A stretch of DNA of 64,000 bases, from NCBI GenBank assembly GCA_030684405.1, contig JAUXYA010000011.1, positions 186,001-250,000 of the forward strand, given 5' to 3'. The DNA comes from Burkholderiales bacterium (lineage in GTDB: Bacteria; Pseudomonadota; Gammaproteobacteria; Burkholderiales; SG8-41). The translations under genes were made by a program, and so were the position numbers. Of the stretch, positions 7,765-15,746 are shown piece by piece. Position 1 is the stretch's first letter, and every line of letters starts with the position of its first letter. The notes under the pieces were generated by a model. It saw nothing but the letters and a program-made list of their open reading frames with translations, was not told where the DNA came from and did not search any database.

Positions 7765-8796
7765 ATGAGCAAGCTACCCCGAATCGGATTCATGCTGGGC
7801 GACATCACCGGCATCGGTCCTGAAATCGCCGCAAAACTTCTGGCATCAGGCAAACCCGCGCAACTCGCAGAGGTTGTCATCATCGGCGACCGGCGCGTGC
7901 TTGAACTCGGCATGCGCGATGCCGGCGTCAAGGTCCCGCATACCGTCTACCGCAGCATCGACGAAATAAGCTGGCCACGGCAGGACATTCCGCTGCTCGA
8001 CCTCGGCAACATGGATCCCGCGCGTTTCAAGCGCGGCGAGCCGGTCGATGAAGTCGGCAAACTGTGCGGCGACACCTTCAAGGTCATGATCGACCTGGCG
8101 CTGGCCGGCAAACTCGACGGCATCTGTTTTGCCCCGCTGAACAAGGGCGCGATGAACCGCGGCGGCTGGAAGTTCAACGACGAACACCAGATGTTTGCCC
8201 ACCTCACCTCGCACAGCGGCTTCTTCGGCGAGATGAACGTGATTGACCAGTTCAGCACCTTTCGCGTGACCTCACACGTCGCCTTGCGTGAGGCCGTGAA
8301 CATGATCACCCCGGAACGCATCACCTCGGCGGTGAATCTCGCCAACGACACGCTGCGCGCAGCAGGCAAATCAAACAACCCGCGCATCGGCGTGGCCGCG
8401 CTCAATCCGCACAATGGTGAAAACGGCCTCTTCGGTGACGAGGAAATCCGCATCATTCGCCCTACCGTTGACAAGCTGAAGGCCGGTGGTATCAACTGCG
8501 AGGGCCCCATTTCCTCGGACGTGATTTTCCTGCAAGCGCTGAAGGGAAAATTCGACGGCGTGGTGATGATGTACCACGACCAGGGCCAGATCGCGACCAA
8601 ACTGCTGGGCTTCAACAAGGGCGTCACCGTCACCGCCGGGCTGAAAACCGTGTTTACGACACCCGCCCATGGCACTGCTTACGACATCGTCAGCCAGGGC
8701 AAAGCTGACCCCGGCGCAATGGAGCACGCCTTTACTCTCGCCGCCCGGCTCGCCGCTGGTCGCAAGGCGGCTGCCGCCACAAGCACCGCGGCATAA
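7765..8796 (+). CDS. PdxA-family 4-phospho-hydroxyacid dehydrogenase (PdxA2-like)
   Basis: 343 residues. LGDITGIGPEI near the N-terminus, LNKGAMNRGGWKFNDEHQMFA in the middle, and MMYHDQGQIATKL with TTPAHGTAYDI near the end are standard for 4-hydroxythreonine-4-phosphate dehydrogenase, including the metal-binding histidines. It lacks pyridoxine-pathway neighbours. PdxA2-type paralogues oxidise four-carbon phospho-acids such as D-threonate- or D-erythronate-4-phosphate in catabolic operons, usually with a kinase, which is not present here. Its substrate in this operon is therefore uncertain. Confidence 0.9.
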   Translation: MSKLPRIGFMLGDITGIGPEIAAKLLASGKPAQLAEVVIIGDRRVLELGMRDAGVKVPHTVYRSIDEISWPRQDIPLLDLGNMDPARFKRGEPVDEVGKLCGDTFKVMIDLALAGKLDGICFAPLNKGAMNRGGWKFNDEHQMFAHLTSHSGFFGEMNVIDQFSTFRVTSHVALREAVNMITPERITSAVNLANDTLRAAGKSNNPRIGVAALNPHNGENGLFGDEEIRIIRPTVDKLKAGGINCEGPISSDVIFLQALKGKFDGVVMMYHDQGQIATKLLGFNKGVTVTAGLKTVFTTPAHGTAYDIVSQGKADPGAMEHAFTLAARLAAGRKAAAATSTAA

Positions 8797-8846
8797 CCTG
8801 CAACAGAGCAGTTTCCAAACCATCCATAAAGACGGAGGAGAAGAAA

Positions 8847-9821
8847 ATGAACCGACAACTGATCAAGAGCCTGATGGCGGGTGCCGTAATGGGGGCGTTC
8901 GCCACGCAGGGCCTTGCTGCCGAGTGGCAGCCAACCAAGCCCATCCGCATGCTCGTCGGTTTCGCTCCCGGTGGCGGCACCGACACCACGGCACGCGCCA
9001 TGGGCGCCAAGCTGAGCGAGCGTCTCGGCCAGCAGGTCATCATCGACAACCGTCCCGGTGCCGCAGGCAACATCGCCACCGACCTGACCTCGCAGGCGAC
9101 CCCCGACGGGCACACCATCCTGATGGGTACGATTGCCGCGCTGGCCATCAATCCCGCGCTCTACAAGAAACTTCCCTTCGATCCGCTGAAGGACGTGATA
9201 CCGATCACGCGCGCCGTGGACTCGACCAACGCGCTGGTTGTGCATCCCTCGGTGCCCGCCAAAAACGTCATGGAACTGGTCGCATTGGCAAAAACCAATC
9301 CGCTTAACGGCGGCTCCTCGGGCGTCGGCGGCGCCGGGCACCTCGCGCTGGAATTGTTCAACCTGCAGGCCGGCACCAAGATCGTCCATATCGCTTATAA
9401 AGGCGGCGGACCGGCGATGGTCGATCTGCTCGGCGGTCAGATCAACTTGATCTTCGCAACTGCGGCGAGCGCCGTCGGCCACATCAAGGCCGGCAAGATC
9501 CGCGCGCTGGCGGTGTCCACGGCCAAACGTTCAGGTCTGCTGCCTGAACTGCCGACCGTTTCGGAAGCCGGCCTGAAAGGTTTCGAGGCGAACAACTGGT
9601 ACGGCCTGCTCGCTCCTGCGAAAACTCCGCGCAACGTGATCGACCGCCTGAACAAGGAGTCGATTGCCGTGCTGAATATGCCGGACGTCAAGGACCTGCT
9701 GTTCAAGCAGGGCCTGGATGTTTCGACCAGCACGCCGGAAGCCTTCGGCGCTTACATCAAGTCTGAAAAGGCACAGTGGGAAAAAGTGATCAAGGCCGCC
9801 GGCCTGTATCACACAAACTGA
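8847..9821 (+). CDS. Bug-family TTT substrate-binding protein 1
   Basis: 324 residues with a Sec signal peptide (charged start, hydrophobic core, cleavage after GLAA). Family marks are PTKPIRMLVGFAPGGGTD, VIIDNRPGAAGNI, TPDGHTI, HIAYKGGGPAM and the late EANNWYGLLAPAKTP. Bug proteins bind carboxylates in the periplasm for a TctAB-type carrier or for signalling. The gene closes the ThDP decarboxylase/PrpD/PdxA operon, has a strong GGAGGAG ribosome site, and is followed by a terminator. It is therefore the likely receptor for the substrate of that operon. Confidence 0.94.
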   Translation: MNRQLIKSLMAGAVMGAFATQGLAAEWQPTKPIRMLVGFAPGGGTDTTARAMGAKLSERLGQQVIIDNRPGAAGNIATDLTSQATPDGHTILMGTIAALAINPALYKKLPFDPLKDVIPITRAVDSTNALVVHPSVPAKNVMELVALAKTNPLNGGSSGVGGAGHLALELFNLQAGTKIVHIAYKGGGPAMVDLLGGQINLIFATAASAVGHIKAGKIRALAVSTAKRSGLLPELPTVSEAGLKGFEANNWYGLLAPAKTPRNVIDRLNKESIAVLNMPDVKDLLFKQGLDVSTSTPEAFGAYIKSEKAQWEKVIKAAGLYHTN

Positions 9822-9848
9822 CAGAAAAACTAAATCGTTTCCTGACAA

Positions 9849-9887
9849 AAAAGACCGCGGAGCGCTCGCTTCGCAGTCTTTTTTTTT
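9849..9887 (+). terminator. Rho-independent terminator after Bug 1
   Basis: Stem arms AAGACCGCGGAG (9851-9862) and CTTCGCAGTCTT (9869-9880) pair with one mismatch and one G-T pair. A run of nine T follows (9879-9887). It ends the operon that begins at 5057. Confidence 0.85.
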
Positions 9888-9931
9888 GCGAAAATGGTGC
9901 GTCGCATATAAATCCATCAGGAGTGACCTCC

Positions 9932-10900
9932 ATGAAATTCCCGCACCGTGTCATCGCCTTGCTGGCCACCGGACTGCTCGCAGCACCGGCACTGGCTGCC
10001 GAATGGGGACCGACCAAGCCCGTTCGCTTCATCGTCGGTTTCCCGCCCGGTGGCGCCACTGATCTCGTCGCGCGCATCCTCCAACCCAAACTCGCCGCCA
10101 GTCTCGGTAATCAGGTTATCGTCGACAACCGTCCCGGCGCCAACGGCGTGATTTCGATGCAGATTCTGTCGCGCGCGGAACCCGATGGCCACAGCGTCGG
10201 CATGTCGCACATTGGTTCCTTGGTGGTCAGCCCCGCGATCCAGAAAACCGGCTACGACCCGATGAAGGATTTCGTGCATCTCGGCATGCTGGTCACTCTG
10301 CAGAACATCCTGATCACCCACCCTTCGGTACCGGCAAAAAATATCGGCGAATTCATCGCCTATGCCAAGAGCCAGCCGGGCAAGGTCAATTACGCCACCT
10401 CGGGCATCGGCAGTCCCGGACATCTCGCCGTCGCGCTGCTCGAAGGCATGGCCGGCATCACGCTAAACCATGTGCCTTACAAGGGCGGCGGACCGGCCAT
10501 TACCGACCTGATCGCCGGTCACGTGCCGGCATTCATGGCCGTCATCTCGACCGCAGTGCCGCATGTGCAATCCGGCAAAGCACGTGCGCTGGGCGTCACC
10601 GGAGCCAAGCGCGCCGAAGCACTGCCCGGCGTTCCGACCATCGCCGAGGCTGGCGTCAAGGGCTACCAGGCGATTAACTGGTACGGCCTGTCCGCGCCTC
10701 CGAAAACTCCGTCGGCCATCTCCGCCCGGTTAAATCGGGACTTTGCCGCCGCACTCGCTGCGCCGGATGTCATCAAGCAGCTGAAAGACCGCGGCATCGA
10801 CGCGTCACCATCCAGCGGCAGCGACTACCAGAAATTCATCCGCAGCGAACAGGATCGCTGGATACCCGTGATCAAACACGCAAAAATCGAAGCGAGCTGA
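9932..10900 (+). CDS. Bug-family TTT substrate-binding protein 2
   Basis: 322 residues from the ATG at 9932, which has AGGAG upstream; the longer frame from 9776 would run through the terminator of the previous operon. The signal peptide ends at PALAA. The core shows GPTKPVRFIVGFPPGGATD, NRPGANGVIS, EPDGHSV and HVPYKGGGPAITDL. It is the closest relative in the window of Bug 3 (12142-13131): both share GGATDLVARILQP and the late DASPSS segment, suggesting local duplication. It stands alone between terminators, so it may be expressed independently. The ligand is unknown, probably a di- or tricarboxylate or aromatic acid. Confidence 0.93.
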   Translation: MKFPHRVIALLATGLLAAPALAAEWGPTKPVRFIVGFPPGGATDLVARILQPKLAASLGNQVIVDNRPGANGVISMQILSRAEPDGHSVGMSHIGSLVVSPAIQKTGYDPMKDFVHLGMLVTLQNILITHPSVPAKNIGEFIAYAKSQPGKVNYATSGIGSPGHLAVALLEGMAGITLNHVPYKGGGPAITDLIAGHVPAFMAVISTAVPHVQSGKARALGVTGAKRAEALPGVPTIAEAGVKGYQAINWYGLSAPPKTPSAISARLNRDFAAALAAPDVIKQLKDRGIDASPSSGSDYQKFIRSEQDRWIPVIKHAKIEAS

Positions 10901-10928
10901 GCACGGCCGGAAGCGCTGGCCCCCACAG

Positions 10929-10963
10929 CCGCCCGTCGCGCAATCGCGCCGCGGACGGTTTTT
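10929..10963 (+). terminator. Probable terminator after Bug 2
   Basis: An imperfect GC-rich hairpin (first arm about 10929-10940, loop CAAT, second arm to 10958) is followed by TTTTT. It lies 28 bases after the Bug 2 stop codon. Confidence 0.6.
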
Positions 10964-11114
10964 CATGCTGAGCGCGCTATTGGCGCCCCCCCCAATTGCG
11001 AAGAGGCTTGAGTGCGCATGATCCTGATCAAGACGCAAATCACAGCCTTCTGTTATGCTGAATTCGCAAAATAGATTTCCCGCCTCCGGTATTGGTCGCC
11101 GGGCGCCATTGCCC

Positions 11115-11135
11115 AATAATCAGATACTTATTTAA
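11115..11135 (+). repeat. AT-rich element, possible copy G (upstream of the LysR gene)
   Basis: The segment ATCAGATACTTATTT resembles the core of the AT-rich elements described at 28508 and 36674 in the same orientation as the former. It lies within 25 bases of the LysR start codon and may overlap its promoter. The match is short, so membership is tentative. Confidence 0.3.
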
Positions 11136-11138
11136 AGC

Positions 11139-12095
11139 ATGGATCTCCGGCAGCTGGAATGTTTCGTCCGCGTGGCGGAACTCGGCAGCTTCACCAAAGC
11201 CTCTGCAATGCTCGGCATCTCGCAATCGATATTGAGTCGTCAGGTCCGCCGGCTCGAACTGGATGTCAAGAAACACCTGTTGCATCGTAACGGCCGCGGT
11301 GTGACAACGACCGATCATGGCAGGCGCCTGCTCGCCCATGGTCGGGGTATCCTGCATCAACTGGATCTCGCGCGACAGGAACTGCAGGACACGGCGCACG
11401 CCCCCGTCGGCAAGGTCGTGATCGGCATGCCGCCGACTGCAGGCAAGATCGTCGCCGTGCGTGCCGTCACCGAATTCCGGGCGCGATATCCTCAGGCATC
11501 AATCGGCATCACCGAGGGCCTGACTACGACCATGCAGGAGTGGCTGCTGCTCGGCCGCCTTGACTGTGCGCTGCTCTACAATCCCCAGCCGGCCGCTGAA
11601 CTCGAATACCAGGATGCGGGCGCGGAAAAGCTGTACCTGATCAGCCGGTCCACCGCCGCCCGCAAGCCAGCAGACACCGTGCGCATGGCCGACGTCGCAG
11701 GCTTGCCGCTGATCATCCCCAGCCGGCCCAATGCCCTGCGCAGCTTCATAGAATCCGAATTCGATCGAAGGCGGTTGCCGCTCAACGCCGCACTGGAAAT
11801 CGACTCGATTCCGGCAGTCATTGATCTCGTCGCCAGGGGTTTTGGCCATGCCATCCTGTCTCGGCACGCCATCCGGGACCATGCGATGCGCAGAAAGCTG
11901 CATGCGGCGCGCATCGTCTCCCCCGAAGTCATCAGCCGGTGGGTGATCGCGACCGCTAAGCAAAGGCCACTGACCCGCCTCGCCCAACACGCGATCGACC
12001 TGCTGAAAACGGTCATCACACAAGAACTCTTCGCGGACGCAGTAGCGCCCGCGAAGATACGACCGGACGCAAGATACGGCACCACGACGACCTGA
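11139..12095 (+). CDS. LysR-family transcriptional regulator
   Basis: 318 residues with the N-terminal winged helix-turn-helix typical of LysR proteins (MDLRQLECFVRVAELGSFT, then AMLGISQSILSRQVRRLE) and the periplasmic-binding-like effector domain (GKVVIGMPPTAGKIV onward). It is transcribed in the same direction as, and 46 bases before, the Bug 3/LigJ/decarboxylase-like operon, so it probably regulates that operon and itself in response to an aromatic or carboxylic acid. There is no clear Shine-Dalgarno; the leader is AT-rich and includes a possible copy of the AT-rich element. Confidence 0.93.
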   Translation: MDLRQLECFVRVAELGSFTKASAMLGISQSILSRQVRRLELDVKKHLLHRNGRGVTTTDHGRRLLAHGRGILHQLDLARQELQDTAHAPVGKVVIGMPPTAGKIVAVRAVTEFRARYPQASIGITEGLTTTMQEWLLLGRLDCALLYNPQPAAELEYQDAGAEKLYLISRSTAARKPADTVRMADVAGLPLIIPSRPNALRSFIESEFDRRRLPLNAALEIDSIPAVIDLVARGFGHAILSRHAIRDHAMRRKLHAARIVSPEVISRWVIATAKQRPLTRLAQHAIDLLKTVITQELFADAVAPAKIRPDARYGTTTT

Positions 12096-12141
12096 CCGGT
12101 CGCCCTTCGTTGAACCACTGCTCAGCCAACAAGGAGTAAAC

Positions 12142-13131
12142 ATGAATACAAGGAAAATCATCAGGGGCGCGCTGCTGCTCGCCGCCGCTGCCGCGATACC
12201 AACGACCGCCATCGCGGCGGCACCGGCCGCAGAATGGAAACCCAGCAAGCCGATCCGGTTCATCGTTGGCTTCCCGCCCGGCGGCGCCACCGACCTCGTC
12301 GCTCGAATTCTGCAACCCAGGCTTTCCGCCGCTTTTGGCAACCAGGTCATCGTCGACAACCGCCCCGGTGCCAACGGCGTGATCTCGCTGCAGATTCTAA
12401 AGAGCTCCGAGCCTGACGGCCACACCGTCGGAATGGGCCACATCGGCGGACTGATCATCAGCCCGGCAATTCAGAAGGTCCCCTATGATCCGTACAAGGA
12501 TTACGCCTATATCGGCATGCTTGTTTCGCTGCAGAACATCCTGATCGTTCATCCCTCGGTGCCGGCGAAAAACATCAGCGAGTTCATCGCCCATGCCAAG
12601 GCTCAGCAGGGCAAGGTCAACTACGCCAGTTCCGGCGTCGGCAGCCCCGGCCACCTCTCCGGCGTTTTGTTCGAATCTCTCACCAAAACACCGATGACCC
12701 ATGTGCCGTACAAGGGCGGCGGACCCGCCATCACGGACCTGATCGCCGGCCACGTGCCTGCGTTCTTTGCCGTGATTTCGACTTCGGTGCCGCATGTCAA
12801 GTCGGGCAAGGTGCGCGCATTGGCGGTCACCGGCAACAACCGCGCGGACGCACTGCCCGAAGTTCCGACGATGCAGGAGGCCGGCGTCAAGGGTTACCTC
12901 GCCGTGAACTGGTACGGCCTGCTGGCTCCGGCGAAAACGCCGGCGGCAGTGGTGACGCGCCTGAACCGGGAATTTGATGCAGCCCTCAAGTCGCCCGATG
13001 TCGTCAAGCAGCTGCGCGCCAGCGGCATCGATGCATCACCCTCAAGTCCCGCCGAGTACCTGCAGTACGTGCGCAGCGAGGAAAAGCGCTGGGTGCCGAT
13101 CATCAAGGCGGCAGGCATTACCGCGCAGTAA
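12142..13131 (+). CDS. Bug-family TTT substrate-binding protein 3
   Basis: 329 residues with a long Ala-rich signal peptide (about 30 residues). Family marks are SKPIRFIVGFPPGGATD, VIVDNRPGANGVIS, EPDGHTV, HVPYKGGGPAITDL and VNWYGLLAPAKTP. AAGGAG precedes the ATG. It is followed by the LigJ-type hydratase gene and the decarboxylase-like gene, so it is the likely receptor for the acid those enzymes degrade, under the LysR regulator immediately upstream. Confidence 0.93.
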   Translation: MNTRKIIRGALLLAAAAAIPTTAIAAAPAAEWKPSKPIRFIVGFPPGGATDLVARILQPRLSAAFGNQVIVDNRPGANGVISLQILKSSEPDGHTVGMGHIGGLIISPAIQKVPYDPYKDYAYIGMLVSLQNILIVHPSVPAKNISEFIAHAKAQQGKVNYASSGVGSPGHLSGVLFESLTKTPMTHVPYKGGGPAITDLIAGHVPAFFAVISTSVPHVKSGKVRALAVTGNNRADALPEVPTMQEAGVKGYLAVNWYGLLAPAKTPAAVVTRLNREFDAALKSPDVVKQLRASGIDASPSSPAEYLQYVRSEEKRWVPIIKAAGITAQ

Positions 13132-13190
13132 AATCGGAAGGTGCGTCGCAAGGGCGGCGCACCCACCATAACGCCACAGGAACAACCGGA

Positions 13191-14213
13191 ATGATCATCG
13201 ACTGCCACGGGCACTACACTACCGCTCCGAAATCGCTCGAAGCCTTCCGCCAGAAACAGATCGAGGGCCTGAAAAACCCCGCCGTCAGCCCCGTAAAGGA
13301 TTCGCTGAAAATCACGGACGACGAGCTGCGCGAGACCATCGAAAAGGCCCAGCTCCGAATCCAGCGCGAGCGCGGCACGGACATGACCATTTTTTCGCCG
13401 CGTGCAGGCGGCATGGCTCACCACATCGGCAACGCCGCCACCAGTGAGCTGTGGACCGGGATCTGCAACGAGCTGATCCACCGCGTCTGCACGCTGTTCC
13501 CGAAGAACTTCGTCGGTGTCTGCCAGCTGCCGCAGAGTCCCGGCGTGCGTCCCGACAACTGCATTCCCGAACTCAGGCGCTGCATCGAGGAATACGGCTT
13601 CATCGGCTGCAACCTGAACCCCGATCCCGCCGGCGGCTACTGGACCGATCCGCCGCTGACCGACAAGTGGTGGTACCCGCTGTACGAGGCCATGGTCGAA
13701 CTCGATGTGCCGGCGATGGTGCATGTCAGTTCATCCTGCAACCCGGCCTTCCATTTCACCGGCGCGCACTACATCAACGGCGACACCACCGCCTTCATGC
13801 AATTCATCAACTCCGACCTTTTCAAGGTTTTCCCGACGCTGAGATTCATCATCCCGCACGGCGGCGGCGCGGTTCCCTATCACTGGGGCCGTTACCGAGG
13901 ACTCGCCCAGGACATGGGCAAGCCGCCGCTGCAGGAGCACGTGATGAAAAACGTGTACTTCGACACCTGCGTCTACCATCAGGCGGGCATCGACCTGCTG
14001 ACCCGCGTCATCCCGGCCGACAATATCCTGTTCGCCTCCGAGATCGTCGGCGCAGTTAAAGGCATTGATCCTGAATCCGGCCATTACTATGACGACACCC
14101 GGCGCTATATCGACGCCGTGACGACACTCAGCGCGGCAGACAAGAAAAAGATCTTCGAGGACAACGTGCACAAGGTCTATCCGCGTTTTGCCAAGGCCGT
14201 CGCGGCCCGTTGA
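13191..14213 (+). CDS. ligJ: 4-oxalomesaconate hydratase (LigJ type), amidohydrolase superfamily
   Basis: 340 residues, colinear with Sphingobium LigJ as I remember it. The metal ligands fall at the family positions: His6 and His8 (DCHGHY), His178 (AMVHVSS) and Glu284 (LFASEIVGA). His223 lies in IPHGGGAVPYHWGR. LigJ adds water to 4-oxalomesaconate to give 4-carboxy-4-hydroxy-2-oxoadipate in the protocatechuate 4,5-cleavage pathway. It is cytoplasmic and Zn-dependent. Here it sits between a Bug receptor and a dihydroxyphthalate-decarboxylase-like gene, which fits aromatic dicarboxylate catabolism, but ring-cleavage genes (ligAB, ligC) are absent. A related substrate with the same keto-dicarboxylate head is possible. 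Confidence 0.85.
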   Translation: MIIDCHGHYTTAPKSLEAFRQKQIEGLKNPAVSPVKDSLKITDDELRETIEKAQLRIQRERGTDMTIFSPRAGGMAHHIGNAATSELWTGICNELIHRVCTLFPKNFVGVCQLPQSPGVRPDNCIPELRRCIEEYGFIGCNLNPDPAGGYWTDPPLTDKWWYPLYEAMVELDVPAMVHVSSSCNPAFHFTGAHYINGDTTAFMQFINSDLFKVFPTLRFIIPHGGGAVPYHWGRYRGLAQDMGKPPLQEHVMKNVYFDTCVYHQAGIDLLTRVIPADNILFASEIVGAVKGIDPESGHYYDDTRRYIDAVTTLSAADKKKIFEDNVHKVYPRFAKAVAAR

Positions 14214-14271
14214 TGATTCGCCCTGCAGACAGCGGCATTCACGCCAGACAGGCGGACGCTTCGGGCCATCG

Positions 14272-15240
14272 ATGATGTCTGCCAGCATTCCGCTGCTCAT
14301 TGCGGTTGCCGATTACGGGCACACCGCCGCTCTTAAACAAGGGCTCGCGCCGATCCGCGGCATCTCGGCAGAATTCGTCGACGTCAAGCCGATCGTCGCC
14401 GCCTACCGGCGCATGGTGCGCAGCCTGGAATTCGATGTCTGTGAAATGGCTGCGGGCACCTACATGATTGCGCGCGAGGCCGGCCTGCCGGTCACCGCAC
14501 TTCCGGTATTCACTTATCGCCGTTTTCACCACTCCGGCTTTGTCTGTCGCGCGGACGCCGGAATACGAACACCCAAGGATCTTGAAGGCAAGAAGGCCGG
14601 GGTCCGCGCCTGGTCGGTGAGCACAGGCATCTGGACCCGTGGCATCCTGCAGAACGAGTACGGCGTCGATCTCTCAAAAATCACCTGGGTAGTCGACGAC
14701 GAGGAACACGTGCAGAGCCTGCGTTTGCCTCCCTATGTACTGCAGGCGCCTGCGGGCCGTTCGCTGGCTGCGATGATGGCCGCCGGCGAGATCCAGGCCG
14801 CCTTTACCGACAACGCAGGCATCGGCCGTGCCGGGCCGCCACAGGAGAACTGGAAAACCGGTGCTGCGCCCGCCACCCCTTATGTCGATCTGTTTGCAGA
14901 CGCGCAAAAACTGGAAGCAGACTGGTTTCAGCACACACGCATCTACCCGGTGCACGGGCTGATCGCGGTCAGGGATGCGCTGCTCGAACAGCATCCCTGG
15001 CTGGCACAGGCGCTGTTTGAGGCCTTTGACGAATCGAGGACACGTTATCTCGAGCAACTCGAGGCCGGCCAAAAAGTATCAGAGCACGACGATTACTATC
15101 GCCGCATGACCGCCATCGTCGGCGACCCGCTGCCTTACGGTCTGGAAGCCAATCGCCCGGCGATTGAAGCGATGATCCGCTATTGCCGGCAGCAGGGGCT
15201 GTTGAACGGCTCTCCTGCCGCAGAAGATCTGTTCGTATGA
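14272..15240 (+). CDS. 4,5-dihydroxyphthalate decarboxylase-like protein (Pht5 family, periplasmic-binding-protein fold)
   Basis: 322 residues from the ATG at 14272 (or 14275). There is no signal peptide, so the protein should be cytoplasmic, which favours an enzyme over a transporter receptor. Its C-terminal DPLPYGLEANRPAIEAMIRYC and the EFDVCEMAAGTYMIAREAG segment are typical of the Pht5 family. Pht5 decarboxylates 4,5-dihydroxyphthalate to protocatechuate. It is the last gene of the LysR/Bug/LigJ cluster, consistent with aromatic acid breakdown. Similar proteins are often named ABC substrate-binding proteins, and I cannot exclude a binding role. A second member lies at 20321-21190. Confidence 0.8.
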   Translation: MMSASIPLLIAVADYGHTAALKQGLAPIRGISAEFVDVKPIVAAYRRMVRSLEFDVCEMAAGTYMIAREAGLPVTALPVFTYRRFHHSGFVCRADAGIRTPKDLEGKKAGVRAWSVSTGIWTRGILQNEYGVDLSKITWVVDDEEHVQSLRLPPYVLQAPAGRSLAAMMAAGEIQAAFTDNAGIGRAGPPQENWKTGAAPATPYVDLFADAQKLEADWFQHTRIYPVHGLIAVRDALLEQHPWLAQALFEAFDESRTRYLEQLEAGQKVSEHDDYYRRMTAIVGDPLPYGLEANRPAIEAMIRYCRQQGLLNGSPAAEDLFV

Positions 15241-15280
15241 GCGGCGCGCTGAAGCTGCGCTGCAGTTTGCCAATACTTCA

Positions 15281-15296
15281 TAACTATTTGTTTTTA
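15281..15296 (-). repeat. AT-rich element, copy A
   Basis: TAACTATTTGTTTTTA on the plus strand differs at two of 16 positions from the copy at 36674-36689. It begins eight bases beyond the TAA stop (15305-15307) of the minus-strand cupin gene, so in the sense of that gene it is the start of the 3' untranslated region. Confidence 0.55.
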
Positions 15297-15304
15297 AAAC
15301 ATAT

Positions 15305-15694
15305 TTAGGTGCTCTCCGCAGGCGACTGGCCCTCGGCATCTTCGTAGGCCTCGGGCCGGAAACGCGGCATGCAGATCGCAAGGAAGACCAGATCGCCTTC
15401 TCCGACATTGGCGATACGCTGGCGCACCGACGGTGGAATCATCACCACGTCACCAGCCTGCACCTCCTGTGCCGGCCAGTCGCCGACTTCCATGCGCCCC
15501 ACCCCGTCGAGAATCACATAACGCTCGACAGTGTCGAGGACCCGGTGCCAGCGCGTAGTGACGCCCGACTCCACACGCGCACGTGCGATGGACATCGCGG
15601 GATCGCTGTCGTCGTTGGAAAGCTCGAGGATGTGGCAGCGTTCTTCGGTAAAAAATTCGGCTGCGGGATGAGGTCTGAGTATCGGGGGCTTCAT
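15305..15694 (-). CDS. Cupin-domain protein
   Basis: 129 residues from the ATG at 15694 (MKPPILRPHPA); the longer frame to 15910 runs antisense to nothing conserved and overlaps the PHA synthase end. It is a single cupin barrel: TTRWHRVLDTVERYVILDGVGRMEVGD carries the first motif, although the second metal histidine is replaced within it, and VQAGDVVMIPPSVRQRIANVGEGDLVFLAIC the second. Cupins of this size bind small acids or isomerise sugars. It lies downstream of the PHA synthase gene on the same strand, 52 bases away. No specific function can be assigned. Confidence 0.8.
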   Translation of the reverse strand: MKPPILRPHPAAEFFTEERCHILELSNDDSDPAMSIARARVESGVTTRWHRVLDTVERYVILDGVGRMEVGDWPAQEVQAGDVVMIPPSVRQRIANVGEGDLVFLAICMPRFRPEAYEDAEGQSPAEST

Positions 15695-15746
15695 GGCCAC
15701 AATTATGGACGCTGCAGTCGATCGCCGCCCCAGCGTGACGGCGCTG

